Origin: a virus
IMG/VR virus record: IMGVR_UViG_3300003650_000049
Span: 1 to 22,104 of that record
Direction: 5' to 3' (one strand)
DNA length: 22,104 nt
How positions within the stretch are numbered: the first letter of the stretch is position 1; each line of letters starts with the position of its first letter. The notes under the pieces are model-generated. The model was given only the letters and a program-made list of their open reading frames with translations, had not been told where the DNA came from and made no database searches. The position numbers and the translations under genes were made by a program. Below, piece by piece: positions 6,204 to 13,408 of this stretch.

Positions 6204-7516
6204 ATTTTTCCCATGTGTTTTTGTAGATGTGCATCAAACTCAGCTAGCATGCTAGCTACAACCGGATCAGTTGGACTCATCCGTTGTTTTTTTCGTTGCA
6301 GGCGGCTTCTAGCTGCTGGTGATCTTAATGTGGTATTAGTCTTACCATAGCCACTCGGCCCTGCATAATTAGGTGTAGTTGCCGGTTGCTTCTTGGCATA
6401 TTTTTCCATGCCTGGTAATTTCATTACATTGTCAGCATCGAAGCCTGCTGGTTTACCTGTTGCAGATTGTGCCCTTGCCCTCTGTGCAGTCGATGGTGCG
6501 TTACGTTTTGCCGTTGGTATAACATCATCAAGGGCAGACGGTGGCCAGGACCTTGCTGGTGCTGCTGGTGCTGCTGGTGCAACTGTTCTCGCTTGCATTG
6601 CTCTCCGCCTAGCTAATATTTTAGCTGCTGCTACCTGGGCTGCTGTTGGACCAGTTGGCACAGTTGCTGGTACTGCTGGTACTGCTGGCACAGTTGCTGG
6701 CACAGTTGGTGGTACAGTTGGTGGTACAGTTGGCACAGTTGCTGGCACAGTTGCTGGCACAGTTGCTGGCACAGTTGGCACAGTTGGTGGCACAGTTGGC
6801 ACAGTTGGTGGTACAGTTGGTGGTACAGTTGGTGGCACAGTTGGTGGTACAGTTGGTGGTACAGTTGGTGTCCTTGCTGCCCTGCGAGCCGCCCACTTCC
6901 GTCTTGCCTCTGCGTTCCGCCAGGCTTGACTATTTATAGGAGGATAGAACTGCATTAAACTCATGGCCTGATATGCATGTCTAACTAACTCTTCCCATTC
7001 TGGCACGCCTTCTCTTACTTTGACACCCATTACATTTGTTATATCTTGTTTGATTAAATTTACTAGCTTGTTAGCTTGTGTTCGTATATCTGGTGCAGCA
7101 TCTACTAGTGAAGGCAACTCGTCGATATTTTTCTTAAGTTTGCCTCGCATGATTGTATTACGAACTGCTTTATCCAATAATCTACTTAACTCAATGTCGC
7201 GCTGCGGGTGTCCGGCTAGAGCTTGTAACGCTTCGTCCCATTTTTCTGCTTCTTGTTTGGCTAGCTGTCTGATCAGTGGTTCGTTCATTTTTGCAGCTTG
7301 CTCTGCACTAGTACCACGCATTGAAGGAGTTGTTAATCCTAAATGACTAGGAAGTCCAGCTTTAGCTAATATTTGACCACCGAGATTTTTGGCTACTGCA
7401 CCGGCAGTACGGTAGATATTGCCTGGCATCCGGGCAGCTCCCCTTGCAAAAGTTTTTATACCGCTAACTACGCTTTCATTTGTGGGTTGTCGACGATGTA
7501 TTTCATAAATCTTCAT
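6200..7516 (-). CDS. Basic, Pro-rich phage protein with a long Thr-Val-Pro repeat
   Basis: A 438-residue protein starting MKIYEIHRRQ. Residues 1-60 are basic and Gly/Ala-rich. Residues 75-200 are helical (LIRQLAKQEAEKWDEALQAL and neighbours). Residues about 216-290 are an almost uninterrupted array of T-V-P-P, T-V-P-A and T-V-P units. The rest is Ala/Arg/Pro-rich and basic, with NYAGPSGYGKTNT near 388-400. No enzymatic domain is recognised. The layout of a helical head, extended Pro-rich spacer and basic tail suits a virion or DNA-associated structural protein, which is inference. The ATG has a good Shine-Dalgarno site (AGGAG, 5 bases upstream) and overlaps the preceding gene by 14 bases. Its stop overlaps the next start as ATGA. 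Confidence 0.6.
   Translation of the reverse strand: MKIYEIHRRQPTNESVVSGIKTFARGAARMPGNIYRTAGAVAKNLGGQILAKAGLPSHLGLTTPSMRGTSAEQAAKMNEPLIRQLAKQEAEKWDEALQALAGHPQRDIELSRLLDKAVRNTIMRGKLKKNIDELPSLVDAAPDIRTQANKLVNLIKQDITNVMGVKVREGVPEWEELVRHAYQAMSLMQFYPPINSQAWRNAEARRKWAARRAARTPTVPPTVPPTVPPTVPPTVPPTVPTVPPTVPTVPATVPATVPATVPTVPPTVPPTVPATVPAVPAVPATVPTGPTAAQVAAAKILARRRAMQARTVAPAAPAAPARSWPPSALDDVIPTAKRNAPSTAQRARAQSATGKPAGFDADNVMKLPGMEKYAKKQPATTPNYAGPSGYGKTNTTLRSPAARSRLQRKKQRMSPTDPVVASMLAEFDAHLQKHMGKI
6647..6871 (-). repeat. 12/9-base tandem repeat coding for Thr-Val-Pro units
   Basis: About 225 bases built from 12-base units (T-V-P-P or T-V-P-A) mixed with 9-base units (T-V-P). All units are multiples of three, so copy number can change without breaking the frame. 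Near-identical codon use between units points to recent expansion. Confidence 0.9.
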
Positions 7517-7751
7517 GAGTTCTCCTAACTGATCGTGAAAACTTACCAGTATCTTTTGTGCGAATAGCGTTGAGCAGTTTACGGGTTAGGTTTTCCGCCT
7601 GTAAGGGCTCGTATTCTTGCTCAATTTGTTCTAGTAATCTAATGGCATTGGCTATGACATTAGCAGCACGGTTTTCCAGGACCAAACGGCGATCACGCTC
7701 AATATACATAGAGTCTAGTTCTTCTAATATACTACGGGTGCGTTTTTGCAT
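7503..7751 (-). CDS. Small conserved helical phage protein
   Basis: An 82-residue protein starting MQKRTRSILEELDSMYIERD, almost entirely alpha-helical and charged, with a heptad-like pattern (ANVIANAIRLLEQIEQEYEPL). It resembles short uncharacterised proteins at the same place in environmental T4-like phages. It is followed, with a 14-base overlap, by the Pro-rich protein, so the two are translated from one message. A TAAATAAATA stretch at 7771-7780 is a weak late-promoter candidate. No function can be assigned. Confidence 0.6.
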   Translation of the reverse strand: MQKRTRSILEELDSMYIERDRRLVLENRAANVIANAIRLLEQIEQEYEPLQAENLTRKLLNAIRTKDTGKFSRSVRRTHEDL

Positions 7752-7804
7752 TATCTCAGAACCTTTGGCTTATTTATTTAAAATTACAAACTAAACTAGA
7801 TAGT

Positions 7805-9244
7805 TTAACTTGTTTTAATTTTGTTTAACAAGTCTTTGAGCTTGACACTTTGCAATTCTGCTGTTATTTTAGGTGCTTGTTCCCATGCCGGGACTCCTGT
7901 TCCTCTTTCCCATTTATTAGATGATACACTGGCTTCAGCAGGACCAGCCGGGCTAACTGAACTCTTGGCTTTAATTGTGTCCATAATGTTAGGCTTTGCG
8001 AATCTGTTGTCCTCGTTTCCGCCCTCATCAGTAATGCGCATTGTTTCAATGTTATACTCCAAATCAATTTTTTGACCAACTCCGGTCGAGCTTCGTGACT
8101 TCATACACTGTATTTGATACTTGCCGCGTTCTTTCATTGCTCGACTTGTAAAAATACCAAATACATTGTCCGCAGTGTTAATTTTAGAGATGCCACCCGA
8201 AATGTGACTGTGGTCGAACTCAATTTCTTCTACGGCTGACCGATTTAATTGGCTCGCTGTGACCATCAGAATATCTAATTCTTTGGCCAAATTTCGTAGT
8301 TCTTCAGACACATATTTGTCCTTAACAAACAAATCATTTGGACTAACTTTTGCGCTAACTGGCATTAATAAATCTAAGTAGTCGACCATTATAAAGTCAA
8401 CTTTCTTGCTGGTCTTTATTTGATATTCTTTTAAAAATGCACGAATGTCATTTATATTACTTTGCGCCGGCATTGATTTTACTTGATAACTGCCCGATTT
8501 TCTGCCCATTACTTTTACTTTAAGTGCAGCCGTTTCTTTGTCTTTGCGAATTTCTTTAGTGCCCATAGCTGCTAACATAGCCGCTGTACGCAAGCCAGTT
8601 AATCCTTCAGACAATTCCAAGGTAATGTAAACACCGTTCAAACCCATTTGCACCCAGTTCAATGCAATATTCATCATAACCAAACTTTTTCCAGACCCCG
8701 AGCCACCCGCAAAGATGTTTAACTCCGATTTTGAAAATCCACCGTAAAGTAGTCTGTCTAATTGCGGCCAGCCTGTTGAAACTTGCCCACCAGAGTCAAA
8801 GTATTTTGTAAACATAGCCTCAGGATCATACCAAAAGTCCAGACCCAAATCCTTGGTTAAACCAATCTGCACCGCATCCTTAATCAGTTTTTCAACTTGT
8901 TCAAACTCACCATTTTCCAGCAAGTCAACTGATTTTAAAATAGCTCGCTCAAGTTCCTGTCGCTTAGTAAAGGTCTCAAATTCTGACATAAACCAGTCAT
9001 AGTGGCCTTCGTTTAAGTCCGGTACCGGCTGTAATTTGATACCAGTTGTAGCGGCGATTTGCACACGATCCGGTATAGTCTTGTGTTTGTCGCTGTGTTC
9101 TTTAATAAACGCGGCTGCCGGCCTAAGACTGCGGTCAAAATTTTCTGGATTATAAATGTTGACAACACGCACATAACTAGATGCGTCTTCGAGCATCATT
9201 TCAAGAAATAACTGTTGGACCTGAATTCCGTATTCTTTTAGCAA
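7805..9244 (-). CDS. 41: Replicative DNA helicase, T4 gp41 / DnaB-like
   Basis: A 479-residue hexameric 5'-3' helicase that unwinds DNA at the phage fork and pairs with the primase. The N-terminal helical domain (about 1-150) is followed by a RecA-type ATPase core. Walker A is AGGSGSGKS (179-187), Walker B is FIMVDYLDLL (284-293), and TASQLNR (329-335) is the DnaB H3-like motif. Residues 410-479 form a low-complexity linker and a short helical tail (LKDLLNKIKTS). The first codon is TTG: an in-frame stop lies four codons upstream, no ATG is available until residue 16, and AAGGA lies 9 bases before the TTG. The N-terminal residues KEYGIQVQQLFLEMM look like the family, favouring TTG over the ATG at 9199. 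The gene overlaps the primase by 44 bases. Confidence 0.85.
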   Translation of the reverse strand: MLKEYGIQVQQLFLEMMLEDASSYVRVVNIYNPENFDRSLRPAAAFIKEHSDKHKTIPDRVQIAATTGIKLQPVPDLNEGHYDWFMSEFETFTKRQELERAILKSVDLLENGEFEQVEKLIKDAVQIGLTKDLGLDFWYDPEAMFTKYFDSGGQVSTGWPQLDRLLYGGFSKSELNIFAGGSGSGKSLVMMNIALNWVQMGLNGVYITLELSEGLTGLRTAAMLAAMGTKEIRKDKETAALKVKVMGRKSGSYQVKSMPAQSNINDIRAFLKEYQIKTSKKVDFIMVDYLDLLMPVSAKVSPNDLFVKDKYVSEELRNLAKELDILMVTASQLNRSAVEEIEFDHSHISGGISKINTADNVFGIFTSRAMKERGKYQIQCMKSRSSTGVGQKIDLEYNIETMRITDEGGNEDNRFAKPNIMDTIKAKSSVSPAGPAEASVSSNKWERGTGVPAWEQAPKITAELQSVKLKDLLNKIKTS

Positions 9245-10214
9245 GTCTTCTTTTCCTTAATTCTATTTTGATTTTACTAGTTTCTCGTGCTTGCATTATA
9301 GTTAGCAGAGCACCAAGTTTCCCAAACTTTATTACTGCATCATTTACATCCTTACAACCCCTGGGCCAGTTAGGTATACTCACGGCCCATCCTAGTGCAA
9401 CTGCACGATCTATTAATTCAATGCCTGCTTGATCCTGATCAGGAACTACCGTTACTTCTTTACCTAGACTGCGAATCAATCTTGCCTGCAAATCACTTAC
9501 TGTATTGTGCATTACAGCAAGACCACCAATACTCAATGCATCAAATATGCCCTCTACTACAATAGTATGCTGCCAGTTTTGATGTTGCCAGTCTGTGCCA
9601 AATACATAGCCCGGTTGACTGTTGTTAATATACTTAGGCAACCTACCATCGAGAAACCTGCAGGTATAACCTATTACTCTATCTTCGTGAGTAAAAGGTA
9701 TGATTACATGCGGTCGTGTCCAATGAATACCGTCGTCTTCTGTTTGTATCATTACCGGATAATCTGCGGGAACATGTCGTTGTCTTACATATTGCCAGTA
9801 TCTGTTTTTTGTTCCATCCTCGTTGTACTTGGGTATAGCCGACAATAATTCAGCAAACGGCGGCAAGTCTTGTTCTTCAAATTTAATATCTGCTAATTTA
9901 TTAAATACTCGCTGTCGATCGTCCAGTAATCCGGACATGCTACGATGACGCATACTCTCGAGATTTAACTGATCAATTTCTATTTCTGGAACATGTAATA
10001 AAGTTAAAAACTTACGAGCTTTAAAGCTCAGTGGGCGACCTAAAATAAAGCTAGCGGTAAATTTGCAATTAAAACAATGCCATCCCCATCCTTGCTCGGT
10101 TTGTTTCAGACCACCGCGCTGTCGTTTATCATCACAACACGGTGCGTTTGTTGTGATCCAGCCCGACGGAGTTTTCTTCCTCTTAGAGGGCAGATAATTC
10201 AGTATGTCCAGCAT
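9201..10214 (-). CDS. 61: DNA primase, T4 gp61-like
   Basis: A 337-residue primase that makes RNA primers for lagging-strand synthesis with the gp41 helicase encoded next. The N-terminus (KKTPSGWITTNAPCC) and WHCFNC (45-50) form a zinc-binding module, with Cys26/Cys27, Cys47 and Cys50 as likely ligands. The TOPRIM domain has IVVEGIFDALSI (Glu221) and VVPDQDQAG (Asp259, Asp261). The C-terminus is basic. The ATG at 10214 has no Shine-Dalgarno site; a sigma-70-like -10 box ends 6 bases before it, so the message from that promoter should be leaderless. The 44-base overlap with the helicase start couples the two genes and makes this a primosome operon. Confidence 0.85.
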   Translation of the reverse strand: MLDILNYLPSKRKKTPSGWITTNAPCCDDKRQRGGLKQTEQGWGWHCFNCKFTASFILGRPLSFKARKFLTLLHVPEIEIDQLNLESMRHRSMSGLLDDRQRVFNKLADIKFEEQDLPPFAELLSAIPKYNEDGTKNRYWQYVRQRHVPADYPVMIQTEDDGIHWTRPHVIIPFTHEDRVIGYTCRFLDGRLPKYINNSQPGYVFGTDWQHQNWQHTIVVEGIFDALSIGGLAVMHNTVSDLQARLIRSLGKEVTVVPDQDQAGIELIDRAVALGWAVSIPNWPRGCKDVNDAVIKFGKLGALLTIMQARETSKIKIELRKRRLAKRIRNSGPTVIS

Positions 10215-10220
10215 TAGTAT

Positions 10221-10249
10221 AGTATAACATAATTGTCACACTCTATCAA
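10221..10249 (-). promoter_or_regulatory. Sigma-70 promoter of the primase-helicase operon, leaderless type
   Basis: -35 TTGATA (10244-10249), a 17-base spacer and -10 TATACT (10221-10226) on the minus strand. The ATG of the primase follows after exactly 6 bases, so transcription should begin at or within a base or two of the start codon. Confidence 0.65.
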
Positions 10250-11322
10250 CGGTATTGGAGGTTAAGAATGTAACCATTGTTGATGAATACTATTGCATTA
10301 TTACCACTTTGATATTGAATTGGGAAATAGCCAGCACCGCCTGAGATCACTACAATTGGCCCAATTTGTCCGTTGTCCACTGATAAACACTCTGCAGTTG
10401 CTCCTGCACCATTACCGAATATTCGGACATTAGGAGGAGCAACATAACCGGTGCCCTGATTGGTAACTTGAATACTTTCAACAGCACCATCAACACTAAC
10501 TGTGGCCGATGCTGTTGCACCCCAGCCAAGGCTATTGTCAATTGCCATTCTCAGCAATGGGTAATACCCTTCAATGTTCCAGTAATGTATGCCTGACTTG
10601 TTACGATAAGTTTCATTTTCAGTTACATCGGCCCAAACAGATTCATAGTCGTTTGCTGCTTGAAATTTAATTGTCCCTGTAAAATGATCTAAATCAAATT
10701 TTACAGTTGTTTGCCGCTGTCCGTTTGTGGGAATATGGCTTGAGTAAAACTCAGTTGACTGTCTAGTATTAACAGGTTTTGGTTGTGATGCCCAGTCTGG
10801 CCATTGTGCTGGTCCTGGATTTATTGGTTGTTTTGTGCCGTAAATGGTAGGAATAGTAAGCTCGTAACTGGGAATAAATTGCGGTAAAACTGAATCTACT
10901 ATATCACAATATGCTCTAGCACCGGAGTTTGCATCAACAAATGCTGCTTGCACATAGTCGCCTTGTGTGCGTTGGATGCTGTAACTAGCCGGTTGTGCTG
11001 TGATGTTAATTATATCCATATTATTGAGCACTACTTTGACTCGCCCGGTTGCGGCGCTCAGTATGGTCATGTGCTTGTCAATTAGCACTTGATTTCCGGC
11101 TTGATTAATCACGCGGAAAGTAAAACTAGAGCCGGTGATGTTTACAGGCTTTTCTTCCTGGTTTATGAATTCGAATAATAGGACATTGTCCACCCCTTTG
11201 TTTATTGTAAGTTGTTTTGCGTACATTGGATTATACCTATAAGTGAAGTGCTCGCCGTCACCTGTATTGACTAGTAAAACTTTTGTTGTTTGCTGAAAAA
11301 GATAGGCTGTGGTAGAATACAT
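10246..11322 (-). CDS. Tail/fibre or baseplate-type structural protein
   Basis: A 358-residue, beta-rich protein without enzymatic motifs. Residues about 38-115 (VLLFEFINQEEKPVNITGSS, then a second strand set ending in RVKVVLNNMDI) resemble the immunoglobulin-like N-terminal domain of BppU-type baseplate upper proteins. Residues about 280-335 contain G-T-G-Y-x-x-P-P-x-V and G-G-A-G-Y, a repeat style common in phage tail fibres and adhesins. A role in the tail or in receptor contact is therefore likely. A CTAAATA box lies 7 bases before the ATG and no Shine-Dalgarno site is present. Its stop overlaps the -35 region of the primase promoter. Confidence 0.55.
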   Translation of the reverse strand: MYSTTAYLFQQTTKVLLVNTGDGEHFTYRYNPMYAKQLTINKGVDNVLLFEFINQEEKPVNITGSSFTFRVINQAGNQVLIDKHMTILSAATGRVKVVLNNMDIINITAQPASYSIQRTQGDYVQAAFVDANSGARAYCDIVDSVLPQFIPSYELTIPTIYGTKQPINPGPAQWPDWASQPKPVNTRQSTEFYSSHIPTNGQRQTTVKFDLDHFTGTIKFQAANDYESVWADVTENETYRNKSGIHYWNIEGYYPLLRMAIDNSLGWGATASATVSVDGAVESIQVTNQGTGYVAPPNVRIFGNGAGATAECLSVDNGQIGPIVVISGGAGYFPIQYQSGNNAIVFINNGYILNLQYR

Positions 11323-11328
11323 ATGAAC

Positions 11329-11335
11329 TATTTAG
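11329..11335 (-). promoter_or_regulatory. T4-late-promoter-like CTAAATA box before the tail-like gene
   Basis: AACTAAATAGTT on the minus strand, with the box ending 6 bases before the ATG at 11322. It fits a late promoter whose transcript would start at the ATG. It overlaps one arm of no other element but lies beside the hairpin at 11339-11367. Confidence 0.4.
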
Positions 11336-11338
11336 TTA

Positions 11339-11367
11339 AAAACGGTTGTGCTTTTTTAAACCGTTTT
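11339..11367. other. Inverted repeat in the divergent intergenic region
   Basis: Perfect 9-base arms AAAACGGTT and AACCGTTTT flank an 11-base T-rich loop between the divergently transcribed genes at 11322 and 11390. It precedes both genes, so it is more likely an operator or a leader hairpin than a terminator. Confidence 0.5.
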
Positions 11368-11389
11368 ATTATAACCATAAGTAAATCTG

Positions 11390-11767
11390 ATGGCTAATGA
11401 TATATTTCAAAAACTGGCGGAAAAATATCCGTTCATAACACTTTGCAGGTATGCAAACGAAGAATATGTTGGTATTGTGCAAAACAAGGATGATGCTGTT
11501 ACTACAATATACGATTTTGCCCTAGTGCAATCGCTAGAAGATAAAATGTTATTCTTAGAACTAGCCAATACCTGGTGGTGGGAGAGCAATAGAAGCGTTC
11601 CTATTAATATCTTTCTCAAAGAAGAGTGGCAACCGTTCCGTTCTACACTTATAACATTTTCCAACAAAGACTTTGAAATTTTACATGGACCAGCATGTAG
11701 TTTAATGGATATTGCCCGCAGAAAGAGCAAGCGAAAGAGCATCACTTTGGTCAGGCGACTTGAGTAG
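11390..11767 (+). CDS. Conserved phage protein, function unknown (only plus-strand gene)
   Basis: A 125-residue protein starting MANDIFQKLAEKYPFITLCR. It is alpha/beta, with two strands around EEYVGIVQN and TTIYDFALVQ, the aromatic segment ANTWWWESNRSVPINIFL (about 59-76) and a strongly basic C-terminus (RRKSKRKSITLVRRLE). It resembles uncharacterised proteins found in many marine T4-like phages. The basic tail suggests nucleic-acid binding, which is inference. It is the only gene opposed to its neighbours and converges on the DnaE-like gene, whose stop is 4 bases away. No Shine-Dalgarno site is evident, and the promoter is uncertain (a TTATAA-like -10 near 11368-11373). Confidence 0.65.
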   Translation: MANDIFQKLAEKYPFITLCRYANEEYVGIVQNKDDAVTTIYDFALVQSLEDKMLFLELANTWWWESNRSVPINIFLKEEWQPFRSTLITFSNKDFEILHGPACSLMDIARRKSKRKSITLVRRLE

Positions 11768-11771
11768 CTAC

Positions 11772-12332
11772 CTAGGTCAGTAAGTTCATATGAAGAGCCA
11801 CTAATACCGCGTAGGAAATTGAGTGAGATTTTTTAAATGTGTACCCCTTGCTGTCATCCCCGTTCCACACTTCAGCGAACACTTCGCCCCAGGGTTTATT
11901 TTGTAAATGCGCTTTTCCCGGGCGAATTATAGAAATAAACGCGGCCATCCTCGGTATAGAATCTGGTTTCATACTCTTGAGCAAATCCGTATAATTTCCA
12001 ATGTGAACCAGTTGCGATGCCCACTTACTATCAGTCCATAGCCTGTCCCAAGGCGGGGGTGTGGCAAGCATTTGTTCGTAGTGTTCTGGGCTCTGAATCA
12101 ACTTATACACATGCATGTTAAGAAAGTCTAGTTTAAAATAGCCACGTTCTTCTGCTGTTTCATAATCAATTGCAGCACACCCGTTTACGATATCTCTTGG
12201 AATTTTTGTTACATAAACACCGCTATTGTGCTTCTTAACTTTCCCGTTGTCAACTTGCCGTGCGGGCACATGCTTGATCAAGTTTAGCACTGTATTTCTA
12301 TCGGCAAAATCTAGGTCAATATCTGCACTCAT
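11772..12332 (-). CDS. Miniature DnaE (DNA polymerase III alpha)-like protein
   Basis: A 186-residue protein that keeps, in order, several core motifs of the bacterial C-family polymerase subunit DnaE. These are DIDLDF at residues 4-9 (the palm D-x-D-x-D-F motif), KKHNSGVYV (DnaE H-A-x-G-V-like), ERGYFKLDFLNM (DnaE G-L-x-K-F-D-F-L-G-L, the third catalytic Asp), SIIRPGKA (DnaE A-L-x-R-P-G-P) and KKSHSISYAVL near the C-terminus (DnaE N-K-S-H-A-x-A-Y-A). DnaE uses roughly 350 residues for this span inside a protein of about 1,150, so this is a drastic reduction. PHP, thumb, beta-binding and OB domains are absent. Whether it polymerises is unknown. The ATG overlaps the previous stop (ATGA). It ends in a tail-to-tail arrangement with the plus-strand gene. 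Confidence 0.6.
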   Translation of the reverse strand: MSADIDLDFADRNTVLNLIKHVPARQVDNGKVKKHNSGVYVTKIPRDIVNGCAAIDYETAEERGYFKLDFLNMHVYKLIQSPEHYEQMLATPPPWDRLWTDSKWASQLVHIGNYTDLLKSMKPDSIPRMAAFISIIRPGKAHLQNKPWGEVFAEVWNGDDSKGYTFKKSHSISYAVLVALHMNLLT

Positions 12333-12691
12333 ACTTTAGTCAATATTGCAATCATTCGCACTTGTTCTTCAGCAAGGCGTAATGCTTCTACAGCGTCGGC
12401 TAAAGTTTGATTGGTTTTTGCTCGCTCACACCAGTTTGATTCTTCAACAATGCGATTGTGAACCCAATCTATTGCTGCTTGACTTCTGCCATCTAGTTCT
12501 ATTATAGGTTGACCAGAACCAGTGAGCATTAGTTGCCACATATTACCATCAAACACTTCCAGACACTGGTTATTGCTGTTATACCGCACCCGACCGGCGT
12601 CTTGAGAGGCAGATGACGATATATATGGCCAGGCACCGACCCCGGTGTTGATTATTGTGATTCCGGGGCCACTTGTTATACTTTTTATCAT
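12329..12691 (-). CDS. Conserved phage protein, function unknown
   Basis: A 120-residue protein starting MIKSITSGPGITIINTG. The first half is Gly/Ser/Asn-rich with short beta segments (SQDAGRVRYNSNNQCLEVFDGNMWQ), a pattern seen in many phage tail-associated small proteins, where a G-x-x-R-Y/F-N-x-x-x-x-x-x-E-V-x-D/N-G-x-x-W motif recurs. The second half is helical and charged (LADAVEALRLAEEQVRMIA). The function is not known. A sigma-70 promoter whose -10 ends 6 bases before the ATG should give a leaderless message. The stop overlaps the start of the DnaE-like gene, so both come from one two-gene operon. Confidence 0.6.
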   Translation of the reverse strand: MIKSITSGPGITIINTGVGAWPYISSSASQDAGRVRYNSNNQCLEVFDGNMWQLMLTGSGQPIIELDGRSQAAIDWVHNRIVEESNWCERAKTNQTLADAVEALRLAEEQVRMIAILTKV

Positions 12692-12697
12692 AGTGCT

Positions 12698-12725
12698 ATT
12701 ATACTGGTTATTACAATGAAGTCAA
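12698..12725 (-). promoter_or_regulatory. Sigma-70 promoter, leaderless type, before the 12691 gene
   Basis: -35 TTGACT (12720-12725), a 16-base spacer and a perfect -10 TATAAT (12698-12703). Only 6 bases separate the -10 from the ATG at 12691, leaving no room for a Shine-Dalgarno site. Confidence 0.75.
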
Positions 12726-12733
12726 CTTTTCCA

Positions 12734-13408
12734 TTACCAACCAGCTTGGGTTAAAATGTCCTTGGCATACGCATGATCCGCAGGATAGTCTTTAAACTTC
12801 TTCTGCCATATATCCGAATCAATGTACGGCCATACCATACCTATTTGTTCCGCAGATAACTCGCTTAAAAACTTTTGACCACTTTCTGAGAGATAAATTA
12901 CCCATGGACTAATACGCCCTGCTGCTACAGCACATACCATGCCGTTTGTGTTGCCATAACGCAAACAATCATGCGGGGGATTGCTTGTTTTTTCCGACCA
13001 GTCAATACCAAACTCTATTGTTCTTGCCAGCGCATCTGCAATGTTTTCAAGTGGTAGGTATTGAATTAGGTATTCGGTATACAGCCTATCGCTTGCCCAA
13101 TTATCGATTTTCTTGTTGTTCTTTAACAGCCACTCTAAAAACTGTTTTGGGTTTACAGTTCTAGTGTTTACACAATACCTGCCAAACTTTACAAATGCTC
13201 TATAGTAAGGGCTGGTGCAAAAGTCATCATAAGTTTTGAGTTTAGCTGATCCTTGTGTCATTTCATAAAAACGAATGTATGCGTGGAGCCCAAGTTGCAC
13301 TCCGCGTTCACTTTGATCTTGGTGTCGCTTTTTTTGCTCACAAACATGTACCGAAAGGCTGTTTTCTTTTACAAAGTCTCTTTTACAATATTGACACTTG
13401 TAAGTCAT
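12734..13408 (-). CDS. C2HC zinc-finger phage protein
   Basis: A 224-residue protein. The first 25 residues form a zinc finger of C2HC type: Cys5-x2-Cys8-x12-His21-x-Cys23 in MTYKCQYCKRDFVKENSLSVHVC. This is followed by a basic segment (EQKKRHQDQ) and a mainly helical domain containing YDDFCTSPYYRAFVKFGRYC and, near the end, ISPWVIYLSESGQKFL. It resembles an uncharacterised family widespread in T4-like environmental phages. The finger and basic patch suggest nucleic-acid binding or a regulatory role, which is inference. The ATG overlaps the previous stop (ATGA), and the gene ends a coupled series 14086-13851-13408. Confidence 0.65.
   Translation of the reverse strand: MTYKCQYCKRDFVKENSLSVHVCEQKKRHQDQSERGVQLGLHAYIRFYEMTQGSAKLKTYDDFCTSPYYRAFVKFGRYCVNTRTVNPKQFLEWLLKNNKKIDNWASDRLYTEYLIQYLPLENIADALARTIEFGIDWSEKTSNPPHDCLRYGNTNGMVCAVAAGRISPWVIYLSESGQKFLSELSAEQIGMVWPYIDSDIWQKKFKDYPADHAYAKDILTQAGW

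Noticed and set aside
6931-6938. Exact T4 late promoter sequence TATAAATA on the minus strand
   Set aside because: It lies inside the 438-residue gene, with no start codon suitably placed downstream, and encodes part of a Pro-Ile-Asn-Ser stretch; a chance match is likely.
6393-6939. Long open frames in several readings across the Thr-Val-Pro repeat (up to 178 codons on the plus strand)
   Set aside because: A short-period repeat without stops keeps many frames open. Only the minus-strand frame of the 438-residue protein continues sensibly on both sides and has a good ribosome-binding site.
11339-11367. Inverted repeat considered as a terminator
   Set aside because: No gene on either strand ends into it: both neighbours start beside it and point away.
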